Source: Treponema sp.
GTDB lineage: Bacteria; Spirochaetota; Spirochaetia; Treponematales; Treponemataceae
Direction of reading: 5' to 3'
Length of the DNA stretch: 41,352 bases
Assembly: GCA_016292805.1 (NCBI GenBank)
Contig: JAEDFM010000017.1
Span: 1 to 41,352, forward strand
Shown here piece by piece: positions 16,527 through 24,332 of this stretch. How positions within the stretch are numbered: the stretch's first letter is position 1; every line of letters starts with the position of its first letter. Both the position numbers and the translations under genes were made by a program. The notes below the pieces were generated by a model that worked only from the letters and a program-made list of their open reading frames with translations, was not told the origin of the DNA and made no database searches.

Positions 16527-18698
16527 CTAGTGAATAATCCCCTGAAATACCCGTTCAATGTCAAGAATAAACTGTCTGGTATCTTCCTTTAACTGCAACA
16601 GGAATTCATTTTCCTGCAATGCTCCGACTACAGCATTCATTTCTTTTTCGTTACGGTAAACCATAGTTCTAAAGTAGTCTGTATAATCTTTTTCCCGGGA
16701 AGTAACAGAGTTTTCATAGATTGTAGAAGCTACTATAGTTACATCCTCTACAATATTCTTGTAGATTGATTCATCAAATTCTTCAATTGGACGAGAATAA
16801 AGCCATTCAAGGAGATATAAAGCATATCGAACTTTATATTTTTCATATTGTTCTTGGCAATCTTTATAGAACAAATGAACCTGATCCCAGTTTTTAATTT
16901 CACCAGATTTTATAAGCCCAAAAAGCTCCTGAACCTTCTGTGAAGGAATAATCTGTCCTCCAACATTTTCCCATTCTGTATACAAAGCAAGCCGTCTGAT
17001 TTTTTCTACCAGTTCAAGAGTAATTGCTTCCCCGCCAAGATAATCGCAGAATTCAAGAATTGTTCTGGCTGCAAAATACTTAATAACCTTGCGATACATT
17101 TTGTATGCTTTTTCAGGCTTAAGAATAATTGCTCCGTATTTCTTCTGACAATTTTTATCTACCAGAGTAAAATCCATATTTGTATTCTGATGAAGATTAT
17201 CTTTAGCTGCCTGATAAATTTCTTCTGGAGTTACGGAACCTTTTAGTGCTGCCAGATTATTTTTCTTCAAGTGTTCTGCAGTAAGTCTAATAATACGGTC
17301 AATTGCCATAAGGATTTCCTGCATTGTATCTGGAGCCAAAGGATCTGTTTCAATATTCTGAACCTTTACAACTCGTTTGTCTCGTTTTGTAAACTTATTC
17401 TTATTGCGGGTGATGGCAAACATATCGTACATAAACCACCAGGCAGGAGCTATGTTGATTTCTTCACCGTTTGTTCCAGGACTAACCAAAGCAAAAGGAT
17501 ATGGAATATCCAGCTCGTACTGATAACTTCCTTTTGAAACAAGTGTAAAAGATGCAAAACGGGAATTATGTTTAAAGTCTGAACAGAGTCCCGGCCAGAA
17601 ACCTCGTTTTGCAAAAATTTCTCCATCCGGACTACGGCTGTTATGATTACTACCAATTGTTGCACCAGCAGCAATATTAGACTGTCCCATTACAGTTGTT
17701 GCAATAAGGAACGATGAATTATGATGCTGTTCATGGAAAGGAAAAATAAGATTGTTTAAAACTTCACAACAGGAAATTGTAGAATTATCACCTAAAACAG
17801 AGTTCAAAATGCGGGCACCATATTTTACCTGACACCTGCGTCCAATTACAAAACGGACTGCAATTGCCTGGTAAAACACATGACAGCCATATCCAAGAAT
17901 ACCATTTACCATTTCTACGCCTTCACCAATCTGAGTAGGTTCAGCTTCTGAAGAAAGGATTGTAATATTCTTCAGTTTTAAGGCACCTTTAATATATGCG
18001 GCTTTACCAATTTTAGCATCTTTAATGATTCGGGAATTTTTGATTACACAGTCGTCATCTACAAAACCCATTGTATTTAATTCTTTAGACTGACCAAATT
18101 CTGTAAGCTCAACAAAACGCTGTAAAAGCTGTTCATCATCACGGTAATGTGACCACAAATATGCATCAGCAGGAATCATAGATTCAAAAGGTAAAATACG
18201 ACGACCATCATTTTCGTTAGCTACACCAATCCAAATTCGTTTATCTTCAGTTTCACCTTCTTTTATAAGACCATTACCAAATTTTGAATGCTTTGTACAA
18301 CATAACTCTTCAACATTAAAAAGAATTACTCTATTACCAACTTTATAATTCCAAAGATATTTTACACTGTGACAGGCAACATAATCTCCAAGAATTACAT
18401 CATTAAAATATGAATAGGAAATTCCACATGACAGATGAAGGTCGTTGTAATTTAAAGTTGCAGCTTGAATTTTTCCTAAAACTACATAACCTGAAAAAAT
18501 TGATGAAACAACTAAATAAGGATTAAATCCACCTTCTTCTGCATCAACATAGAAATTCTGCCAGGTCGGATCCATATTCTTATTCTGATTTTTTTCAAGA
18601 ATCTGAATTTCTTCTGGTGTAAGGTGTCTTTTACCAATTAATTCCTTTTCGGGAATTTTACAATCTATACTATTCGAATTTAATTCTACTTTAACCAT
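16527..18698 (-). CDS. DUF4954-type protein with a left-handed beta-helix-like core
   Basis: This 723-residue cytosolic protein fits, in length and sequence character, the DUF4954 family known from spirochaetes and Bacteroidetes. The central part (about 60-400) contains hexapeptide-like turns typical of left-handed beta-helix nucleotidyl/acyltransferase proteins (IGKAAYIKGALKLKNITIL, VKYGARILNSVLGDNSTISC, and GATIGSNHNSRSPDGE). The C-terminal third is helical. A sugar-nucleotide-linked function is a reasonable inference from the fold, but no activity is established. The start codon overlaps, on the opposite strand, the upstream region of the M16-like gene. A candidate TATACA-17-TAAACT promoter on the minus strand ends 8 nt before the ATG, again without a ribosome site. 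Confidence 0.7.
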   Translation of the reverse strand: MVKVELNSNSIDCKIPEKELIGKRHLTPEEIQILEKNQNKNMDPTWQNFYVDAEEGGFNPYLVVSSIFSGYVVLGKIQAATLNYNDLHLSCGISYSYFNDVILGDYVACHSVKYLWNYKVGNRVILFNVEELCCTKHSKFGNGLIKEGETEDKRIWIGVANENDGRRILPFESMIPADAYLWSHYRDDEQLLQRFVELTEFGQSKELNTMGFVDDDCVIKNSRIIKDAKIGKAAYIKGALKLKNITILSSEAEPTQIGEGVEMVNGILGYGCHVFYQAIAVRFVIGRRCQVKYGARILNSVLGDNSTISCCEVLNNLIFPFHEQHHNSSFLIATTVMGQSNIAAGATIGSNHNSRSPDGEIFAKRGFWPGLCSDFKHNSRFASFTLVSKGSYQYELDIPYPFALVSPGTNGEEINIAPAWWFMYDMFAITRNKNKFTKRDKRVVKVQNIETDPLAPDTMQEILMAIDRIIRLTAEHLKKNNLAALKGSVTPEEIYQAAKDNLHQNTNMDFTLVDKNCQKKYGAIILKPEKAYKMYRKVIKYFAARTILEFCDYLGGEAITLELVEKIRRLALYTEWENVGGQIIPSQKVQELFGLIKSGEIKNWDQVHLFYKDCQEQYEKYKVRYALYLLEWLYSRPIEEFDESIYKNIVEDVTIVASTIYENSVTSREKDYTDYFRTMVYRNEKEMNAVVGALQENEFLLQLKEDTRQFILDIERVFQGIIH

Positions 18699-18715
18699 GA
18701 TTTACAAGTTTAGCC

Positions 18716-18744
18716 TAGAAAAGCAAAAATGTATATCTTATAAT
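18716..18744 (+). promoter_or_regulatory. Promoter of the M16-like gene, 6 nt before its ATG
   Basis: TAGAAA (18716-18721), a 17-bp spacer and a perfect TATAAT (18739-18744) are followed by six bases and the ATG at 18751. This arrangement selects that ATG as the start and implies a leaderless mRNA. Confidence 0.55.
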
Positions 18745-18750
18745 AAAAAT

Positions 18751-21546
18751 ATGAAAAAACATTGCATCCTTTTACTTTTACTTGGACTTTTTACAATTTC
18801 TTTATATGCCACACCAGCAGATAATGTTCATCAATATACCTTAGAAAACGGCCTTACAGTATTCCTTCTGGAGGATTCTTCCGAAGCTCTGGTACATGTG
18901 GAAACTGTAGTAAAAGCTGGCTTTTCTTCTCAAACCCAGAACACTGCAGGTTTTTTCTATTTGTACTCTGATTTGATTCAGAATTCTGGTGCAGTTACTT
19001 TTGATTCAGTTTCCTGTAACGCAGATTCTTCCAGATATTCAGTTACAACAACTCCTTCCAAACTGGAGCAGACCCTTCAAAATTTAAGTCAGGCCATTTT
19101 TGCCACTGAATATACAGACGAACTACTCATAAAGGAAATCAATACCATAACCCGCAGTTCAGAACAAAATGCTAAGAGTCTTGGGGGCTTTTTAAATTCA
19201 GCAATAGAATCCCGAATATATTCTAAAAGTCCATGGAAGCATGATACAGGAATATATCCGGCTCTGTTCAAAAAAAATACAGCAAAAACTGCCCGTTCAA
19301 CTCTTCAGCAAATTGCAGACCGCTGGTACACTCCACAAAATTCTGCTGTATTTATAAGCGGAAACTTTAATTCTGAACGAATCCTTACAAGCTTAAAAAA
19401 TTCTTTTGGCCGATTCTATTCAACCTATTCCACACCAACACAGCTTTCCGACTTACCTTTTAATACTCAGAAAAAGTATGTAATTCACAGCTCCGACTTT
19501 TCACCGGATATGACACAACTGGTAATTGAATATACAAATCTTTCTCTTGATGAATGTGATTTATTTGCAGCAGCTTTGAATAACAATTTTTCAACCTTTA
19601 AGCAGAATCTTATTTCTAATCCAGAATTAAATATTCCTGGGGAAGATTACATTGATGTTTCAGCTGCCCACACAAAAAACAGCTCCCGTCTTGTAATTCA
19701 AACCCTGCTGCAGAAACCTGAACAGAAAAATATTATTACAAACTCTCTTTTACAGACACAAAGTTTTTTAAATACAGTAAAAGCAGTTCCTTCAACAATT
19801 AATTCTTACGAGTTCACTTTGGCTAAACAGCAGCTATCCCACAATCTTAAAACAATGACATCCAACTCCCAGCGTATGATTGATACCCTCTCTTCCTTTT
19901 GGGCAATGGAACCTTACAAAGATATTTCTGAAGAAAAGCTTGAAGCTTATCCTTCATCTTATACAACCGGCAACCTTATGCTTCAGTCCAATAATTATGA
20001 TGCATTGATGCTGGAACCAATCCTTGCAGCTATGACTGCAGAAGAACCATTTGTTTTTGCCGTAGTCAGCGATGCAGATTTTGAGAAACATAAAAAAGAT
20101 TATCTTGCTGCCGGATTTGAAGAAATCAACTCTAAAAATGCATCCTGGTACACAATGCAAATGTACAAAGAAATTCAGGATCAATTTAAACCTGAAGAAG
20201 GTACCATTTATAATACAAAACGTTCTGATTATCAGGATAATGATTACTATGTAAAAAATCTGGATACTATAAAAACCTCCACACTTTCTAATGGAATGAA
20301 AGTTACTACAAAGATAAATCCTGTTTCTACTGAGCTTTCTCTGATGCTGGTAATTAAAGGTGGAAAAATCAATTCTGCAAAAGATCATGGATTTGAAGAA
20401 GTTATGATTAATATTCTTGGAACCATGATTCAAAGATCGATCTATAACAACAAAGCTAAAGGATTAATTCTTGGAACTCCAGTTGTAACTACACAAACTG
20501 ATATTAAAAACAGTTATATTTTGATTGATTGTGATCAGGAAGATTTTTACGCCGTTTGTACAGCAGCCAGCAACGCAATCATTTATGCTGAAATTATTCC
20601 GGCAGCCGCTGACAGAGCAGTTTCTTCCCGCCAGCACAAAAAACGATTGGAAAACGGCAGTGCAATAAATCAGCTTTTTGATGCAGCACTTACAACTATA
20701 TATGGAAAGAATGATTATTCTGAAATTTTTGATTCTAAAAAAGAAATTCTTCAAAATACAAACTATACAAAAATTGTAAATGCATACCCGGATATTCTTG
20801 ATGCAGACCGTTACAGTCTTATAGTCAGCGGAAATATTGCAGCTTCAACTTATGAAGTTTTGGAAAAAAACTTTGGACAGCTCACCAGTAATAAAGTTGC
20901 TCTTAACAATCCTACTGTAAAACAGTCTTTCCCTAAAAATAAAGCTCAGGCAGTAAAAATAAATCACACTTTCCTTACTGATATTCCTGCAGAAAAAGCC
21001 GGTCCTCAGCCAGCGGTCTTAATTCCTACCACTGAATTTTTGGACCCAGTTATGTATGTATTCCAGGCTCCAAAGGCAGGCACCAGAGATTACTGTCTTT
21101 TTAATGCTCTGTTGAATTATCTGGGAATGGAACTTCAAGCTGCCATAAGTCAAAACAATAGAATTTCTAATGCCAGTGTTCTGATTCAGCTGCCAAGAGC
21201 TGGAATTAATTACGGATTTATTGTTATTCAAAATGTAAGTCATATTCAGGAAGTTGATTTTGAATGGAAAAAGGTTGTAGAAAAAACAACAAATAAAATG
21301 AATGGCTATATTGCCAGCGAAATTAAAAATCAATGGATATTTTCTCAGTTGTTTGAAACCTCCATTCCATCCCAAGCAGCAAAATTGATGTACCGTGGTT
21401 TAGAACTGTTTGATAAAGAACCAGCATTTTATCTGGAAGAATACAACTACATAAGTCAGGCTAATGCACAGGATTACCTTATAGCAATGAAACTTTTCCC
21501 TTCCACCCCATCCTACAAACTGTACTCAAAGGAAGGCTCAAACTAA
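18751..21546 (+). CDS. Secreted M16 (insulinase)-like protein lacking zinc ligands
   Basis: I start at the ATG at 18751 (931 residues). It opens with a signal peptide (MKKHCILLLLLGLFTISLYA), and an in-frame ATG 54 nt upstream would place a charged tail before it and lies upstream of the -10. The N-terminal half matches the first M16 domain (QYTLENGLTVFLLEDSSEA, VETVVKAGFSS). A second M16-like half starts near residue 510 (TLSNGMKVTTKINPVSTELSL). The zinc motif HxxEH expected near residues 67-76 reads AGFFYLYSDL, so all metal ligands are absent and no other HxxEH or HExxH is seen. It is probably a non-catalytic periplasmic chaperone-like or binding protein. The gene stands alone, divergent from DUF4954, and is followed by tRNA-Asn. 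Confidence 0.75.
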   Translation: MKKHCILLLLLGLFTISLYATPADNVHQYTLENGLTVFLLEDSSEALVHVETVVKAGFSSQTQNTAGFFYLYSDLIQNSGAVTFDSVSCNADSSRYSVTTTPSKLEQTLQNLSQAIFATEYTDELLIKEINTITRSSEQNAKSLGGFLNSAIESRIYSKSPWKHDTGIYPALFKKNTAKTARSTLQQIADRWYTPQNSAVFISGNFNSERILTSLKNSFGRFYSTYSTPTQLSDLPFNTQKKYVIHSSDFSPDMTQLVIEYTNLSLDECDLFAAALNNNFSTFKQNLISNPELNIPGEDYIDVSAAHTKNSSRLVIQTLLQKPEQKNIITNSLLQTQSFLNTVKAVPSTINSYEFTLAKQQLSHNLKTMTSNSQRMIDTLSSFWAMEPYKDISEEKLEAYPSSYTTGNLMLQSNNYDALMLEPILAAMTAEEPFVFAVVSDADFEKHKKDYLAAGFEEINSKNASWYTMQMYKEIQDQFKPEEGTIYNTKRSDYQDNDYYVKNLDTIKTSTLSNGMKVTTKINPVSTELSLMLVIKGGKINSAKDHGFEEVMINILGTMIQRSIYNNKAKGLILGTPVVTTQTDIKNSYILIDCDQEDFYAVCTAASNAIIYAEIIPAAADRAVSSRQHKKRLENGSAINQLFDAALTTIYGKNDYSEIFDSKKEILQNTNYTKIVNAYPDILDADRYSLIVSGNIAASTYEVLEKNFGQLTSNKVALNNPTVKQSFPKNKAQAVKINHTFLTDIPAEKAGPQPAVLIPTTEFLDPVMYVFQAPKAGTRDYCLFNALLNYLGMELQAAISQNNRISNASVLIQLPRAGINYGFIVIQNVSHIQEVDFEWKKVVEKTTNKMNGYIASEIKNQWIFSQLFETSIPSQAAKLMYRGLELFDKEPAFYLEEYNYISQANAQDYLIAMKLFPSTPSYKLYSKEGSN

Positions 21547-21578
21547 AAAAAAATTATGAAAAAACAAGTTAAATCCTG

Positions 21579-21607
21579 TTGACACAATTTATAATTTTTT
21601 ATAATAT
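21579..21607 (+). promoter_or_regulatory. Promoter of tRNA-Asn
   Basis: A perfect TTGACA (21579-21584) is followed after 17 bp by TAATAT (21602-21607). A TATAAT with a 15-bp spacer (21600-21605) is an alternative -10. The tRNA begins 26 nt downstream. Confidence 0.6.
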
Positions 21608-21633
21608 AAACTCACGTTTGAAACACAACGTTC

Positions 21634-21706
21634 GGTTGCTTAGCTCAGCTGGTAGAGCAATGGACTGTTAATCCATGTGTCGCAGGTTCAAAACCTGCAG
21701 CAGCCG
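21634..21706 (+). tRNA. tRNA-Asn (GTT anticodon)
   Basis: The 73-nt gene folds into a standard cloverleaf. A 7-bp acceptor stem (GGTTGCT with AGCAGCC, one G-T pair) encloses a D arm, an anticodon arm with GTT at 21667-21669, and a T arm GCAGG-TTCAAAA-CCTGC. The discriminator base is G at 21706 and the 3' CCA is not encoded. The T-loop is TTCAAAA. The 20 nt of its 3' end, from 21689, recur twice downstream inside the tandem modules. Confidence 0.95.
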
Positions 21707-21712
21707 CTCAAT

Positions 21713-21752
21713 AAGCCTTGTTTAGTTTTACTAGACAAGGCTTAATTTTTTT
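21713..21752 (+). terminator. Intrinsic terminator of tRNA-Asn
   Basis: A 13-bp stem (21713-21725 with 21731-21743, one G-T pair) has a 5-nt loop and is followed by a run of seven T. Related versions of this hairpin close each of the two tandem modules downstream. Confidence 0.85.
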
Positions 21753-21775
21753 AACTATAGTGCAATTTACTTAAG

Positions 21776-21924
21776 GCAGGTTTTGAACCGAAGAGAGCGA
21801 CCCAAAAAACGCGAAAACTTGGAGCATTTTTTGGGGAAGTCTGCCATGGATGGCAGACTTAGCGAACGAAGGCGGCGCAGAAGGAGCAAACATGGATGTT
21901 TGCGACTGTCGCGCCAAAACCTGC
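21776..21924 (+). repeat. Tandem structured module, copy 1 (149 nt)
   Basis: The module is bounded by the inverted repeat GCAGGTTTTG (21776-21785) and CAAAACCTGC (21915-21924). The right arm belongs to a 20-nt copy of the tRNA-Asn 3' end (CAAAACCTGCAGCAGCCGCT, 21915-21934). Inside are a long hairpin (21801-21812 with 21824-21835), a 10-bp hairpin around CATGGATG (21838-21859), a stem 21874-21878 with 21911-21915, and within it an 8-bp hairpin again around CATGGATG (GCAAACATGGATGTTTGC). It aligns without length change to copy 2. Open reading frames crossing it are judged spurious. It may be a structured RNA or a non-autonomous mobile repeat. Confidence 0.85.
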
Positions 21925-21939
21925 AGCAGCCGCTTGAAA

Positions 21940-21973
21940 AACCTTGTTTAGTTTATCTAAGCAAGGTTTTTTT
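21940..21973 (+). terminator. Terminator closing module copy 1
   Basis: A 12-bp stem (21940-21951 with 21957-21968, one G-T pair) and seven T. It is a diverged copy of the tRNA-Asn terminator. Confidence 0.75.
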
Positions 21974-22002
21974 ATTTTAAACATAAATTAAATTTATCTA
22001 CG

Positions 22003-22151
22003 GCAGGTTTTGAAGCGGAGTGAGCGACCTCAAAAATGCGAAAACCTGGAGCATTTTTGAGGGAAGGCTGCCATGGATGGCAGACTTAGCGAACGCAGCC
22101 GCCGGTGGCGGAGCAAACAAGGATGTTTGCGACAGAACCGGCAAAACCTGC
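22003..22151 (+). repeat. Tandem structured module, copy 2 (149 nt)
   Basis: This copy lies 227 bp after copy 1, with the same bounds GCAGGTTTTG (22003-22012) and CAAAACCTGC (22142-22151), and the tRNA 3'-end copy runs to 22161. Its first hairpin is a perfect 12-bp stem (22028-22039 with 22051-22062). The inner stem is 22101-22106 with 22137-22142. Compared with copy 1, four base pairs are changed on both sides so that pairing is kept, and two mismatches of copy 1 are repaired. The CATGGATG of the last hairpin reads CAAGGATG here. Together the modules fill the gene-free stretch between the tRNA terminator and the EAL gene. Confidence 0.85.
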
Positions 22152-22166
22152 AGCAGCCGCTTGAAA

Positions 22167-22199
22167 AACTTGTTTAGTTTATCTAAGCAAGGTTTTTTT
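22167..22199 (+). terminator. Terminator closing module copy 2
   Basis: The left arm (22167-22177) pairs with 22183-22194 with one bulge, because one C was lost relative to copy 1. Seven T follow (22193-22199). Confidence 0.6.
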
Positions 22200-22236
22200 A
22201 TTTTAACTACAAAAAATACCTCCCTCACTTTCACAC

Positions 22237-22264
22237 TTGAAATATCTGAAAAAAGTGGTAATCT
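22237..22264 (+). promoter_or_regulatory. Possible promoter of the EAL gene
   Basis: TTGAAA (22237-22242), a 16-bp spacer and TAATCT (22259-22264), 9 nt before the ATG. The GGA at 22270-22272 is too close to the ATG to act as a normal ribosome site. Confidence 0.35.
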
Positions 22265-22273
22265 TAAAAGGAT

Positions 22274-24226
22274 ATGAACTATGTAGTTACTTATGATATT
22301 CTTGGTCTCGGATTGCTGGCACTTCTTTACGTGCTTACATATTCCATTACAAAAGTTCCTTCTCTTACATCAAAGCTTTACAGATTATTTATCATAACAG
22401 CTTTTACAGGTACCTTTCTTGATGTTTTCACAATTTGGACAAATCAATACACAAGTTCTTTCATAATGCTTTTTGCAAACTGGATTCTGGCAATAATACA
22501 CATATTGGCAGTAAATTCAGTTCCATTAGTATATTACCTGTTTATTCTTGCCCTTACTCACGACGACCAGAAAATTCCATCGTCAAAAAAAATTTTTGCA
22601 GGTCTGTTTTATGGTTATGATTTAATCACAATCTGTTCTTCGCCATTTACACATCTGATAATATATTACGATAAAAATGGACAGTACTGCCATGGGTCAT
22701 TATTTTCCGGAACCTATTTCATCGTCATTCTGTTTATTCTGGCAGGTATTATTGAATTATTTTCACACTTCAAAAAGATTACAAAAAAACAGTTTTATCT
22801 TGTACTTTCTTACACCGTTATAGATATTTTTGCAGCCATTTATCAGTTCAAAAATCCACAATATTTACTTGTAGGATTTTACACAGGAATTTCTTTGATT
22901 ATCATCAGCTTTGTTCTTAAAAATCCTATGGAGCTGATTGATAACAACATGGGCACTTATAACCGATCGGCCTTTAAAGACTATCTTTATTCAAGATCCG
23001 GTAAGAACCCACTTTTGATTATTCATATAAATAATGCAGATTCCATCAAATATAAATACGGTCTTGATAATGGCTATTTGATTATTAAAAAGTGTATCTC
23101 CTTTTTACTAAAAAAATGTAAACAGAAGGTTTGTTTTTATGTATTCCGTAATACATTTATTTTCCCATGTAAAAATCAGGAAGATGCAATTACAAAAGCA
23201 AATACTATAAAAAAATATAAATCTGAATCCTTCTCTATTAAAATTTCAACTAATACAAATATTAATACCGAAATTAAAATTGATTCAAACTGCTTTATAA
23301 TTACTGAAGCAAAACTTCTTAAAGAAAATTTTGATGAAGACGAAAGAAAATCTTCACTTGATAAAGCAATTGATATTCTTCAGTTCTTTGTTAATCCACA
23401 TGAAACTTCTTCAGAAATAAAAAGTATTGATGAAGAGTTCATAAAGATGTACAAAGAAAAGCTTAGAATCCAGAAAATAGTTGATAAAGCAATTGCCAAT
23501 GAAACCTTTGAAGTTTTTTTACAGCCAATTTACGACCTTAAAAAGAAAAGATTCACTGGTGCAGAATCCCTTATCCGTTTGAGGGATCCAGATGGAAACT
23601 TTATTTCTCCAGCTTTATTTATTCCAGAAACAGAAAAAAACGGAAAGATTCTTGAACTAGGTGATATTTCTATAAAGAAGACCTGTCAGTTTATTTGTGA
23701 TGGTAAGCTTCAGGAGCTTGGAATTGAAAAAGTTAACATTAACCTGTCTATGGTTCAGTGTATGCAGGATAATATTGCCGAGCATATTCTCGAGTTAATA
23801 AGAGCATACAATATTCCAGAGAAAATGATTCGTTTTGAAATTACAGAAACAATCACAACATCAAATCCAGAAAAGCTTATGAATGTTATGAACAAGCTTA
23901 CTTCCCATGGAATTGAATTTGCTCTTGATGATTATGGAACCGGTTATTCTAATACTTCACGATTACTAACCTTCCCATTCTCTGAAATCAAGTTTGATAA
24001 AAGCTTTGTAGATTCAGCAATGGAAAGTAAACGAAATCAGCTGCCACTAAAACATTTAATGAATATGGTAAATGATTCAGATATGATTGTTCTTGTAGAA
24101 GGAATTGAAACTAAAGAAATGTCTGAGCTTATAGAAAGCTTTGGCGGAACCTTAATCCAGGGCTTCTACTATGCAAAGCCTCTTCCTTTACAGGACTTTG
24201 TAGACTTTATTAAGAACAAAAAATAA
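22274..24226 (+). CDS. Membrane-bound c-di-GMP phosphodiesterase (7TM - degenerate GGDEF - EAL)
   Basis: Residues 1-215 of 650 form seven or so membrane helices like the 7TM sensor region of histidine kinases. Residues about 222-380 look like a GGDEF domain whose active-site loop is lost (FRNTF near 291-295 where GG(D/E)EF is expected). Residues about 400-650 are an EAL domain with the expected catalytic set: Glu431 in AESL, Asn490 in NINLS, Glu522 in FEITET, Asp552-Asp553 in LDDYGTGYS, Lys573 in IKFDKSF, Glu609 in VEGIET and Gln629 in IQGFYYAKPLP. The protein should therefore hydrolyse c-di-GMP and not make it. The signal sensed is unknown. It is monocistronic, and ends in a shared terminator. 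Confidence 0.9.
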   Translation: MNYVVTYDILGLGLLALLYVLTYSITKVPSLTSKLYRLFIITAFTGTFLDVFTIWTNQYTSSFIMLFANWILAIIHILAVNSVPLVYYLFILALTHDDQKIPSSKKIFAGLFYGYDLITICSSPFTHLIIYYDKNGQYCHGSLFSGTYFIVILFILAGIIELFSHFKKITKKQFYLVLSYTVIDIFAAIYQFKNPQYLLVGFYTGISLIIISFVLKNPMELIDNNMGTYNRSAFKDYLYSRSGKNPLLIIHINNADSIKYKYGLDNGYLIIKKCISFLLKKCKQKVCFYVFRNTFIFPCKNQEDAITKANTIKKYKSESFSIKISTNTNINTEIKIDSNCFIITEAKLLKENFDEDERKSSLDKAIDILQFFVNPHETSSEIKSIDEEFIKMYKEKLRIQKIVDKAIANETFEVFLQPIYDLKKKRFTGAESLIRLRDPDGNFISPALFIPETEKNGKILELGDISIKKTCQFICDGKLQELGIEKVNINLSMVQCMQDNIAEHILELIRAYNIPEKMIRFEITETITTSNPEKLMNVMNKLTSHGIEFALDDYGTGYSNTSRLLTFPFSEIKFDKSFVDSAMESKRNQLPLKHLMNMVNDSDMIVLVEGIETKEMSELIESFGGTLIQGFYYAKPLPLQDFVDFIKNKK

Positions 24227-24245
24227 ATCAACAATATTTATATAT

Positions 24246-24315
24246 AAAAAAAGGCTGCCCAAATTAAAGTCATTCCAAACTTGTTTTGGAATCTCCTATT
24301 GGGCAGCCTTTTTTA
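24246..24315. terminator. Branched bidirectional terminator between convergent genes
   Basis: The outer stem AAGGCTGCCCAA (24251-24262) pairs perfectly with TTGGGCAGCCTT (24299-24310). It is flanked by an A run on the left and a T run on the right, so it can act on both strands. The 36-nt loop holds a second hairpin (ATTCCAAA with TTTGGAAT, about 24272-24292). It serves the EAL gene and the convergent OmpA gene. Confidence 0.85.
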
Positions 24316-24332
24316 TTCAACGCTTATATTTC

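Noticed and set aside
21547..21578. Terminator after the M16-like gene
   Set aside because: Only an A-rich stretch is seen, with no stable hairpin before the tRNA promoter.
21783..22277. Three open reading frames of 65-85 codons across the tandem modules on both strands
   Set aside because: They arise because the 149-nt repeat has few stops. The products are low-complexity (Arg-rich) translations of hairpins, have no ribosome sites, and the DNA varies by compensatory changes and not by codon position.
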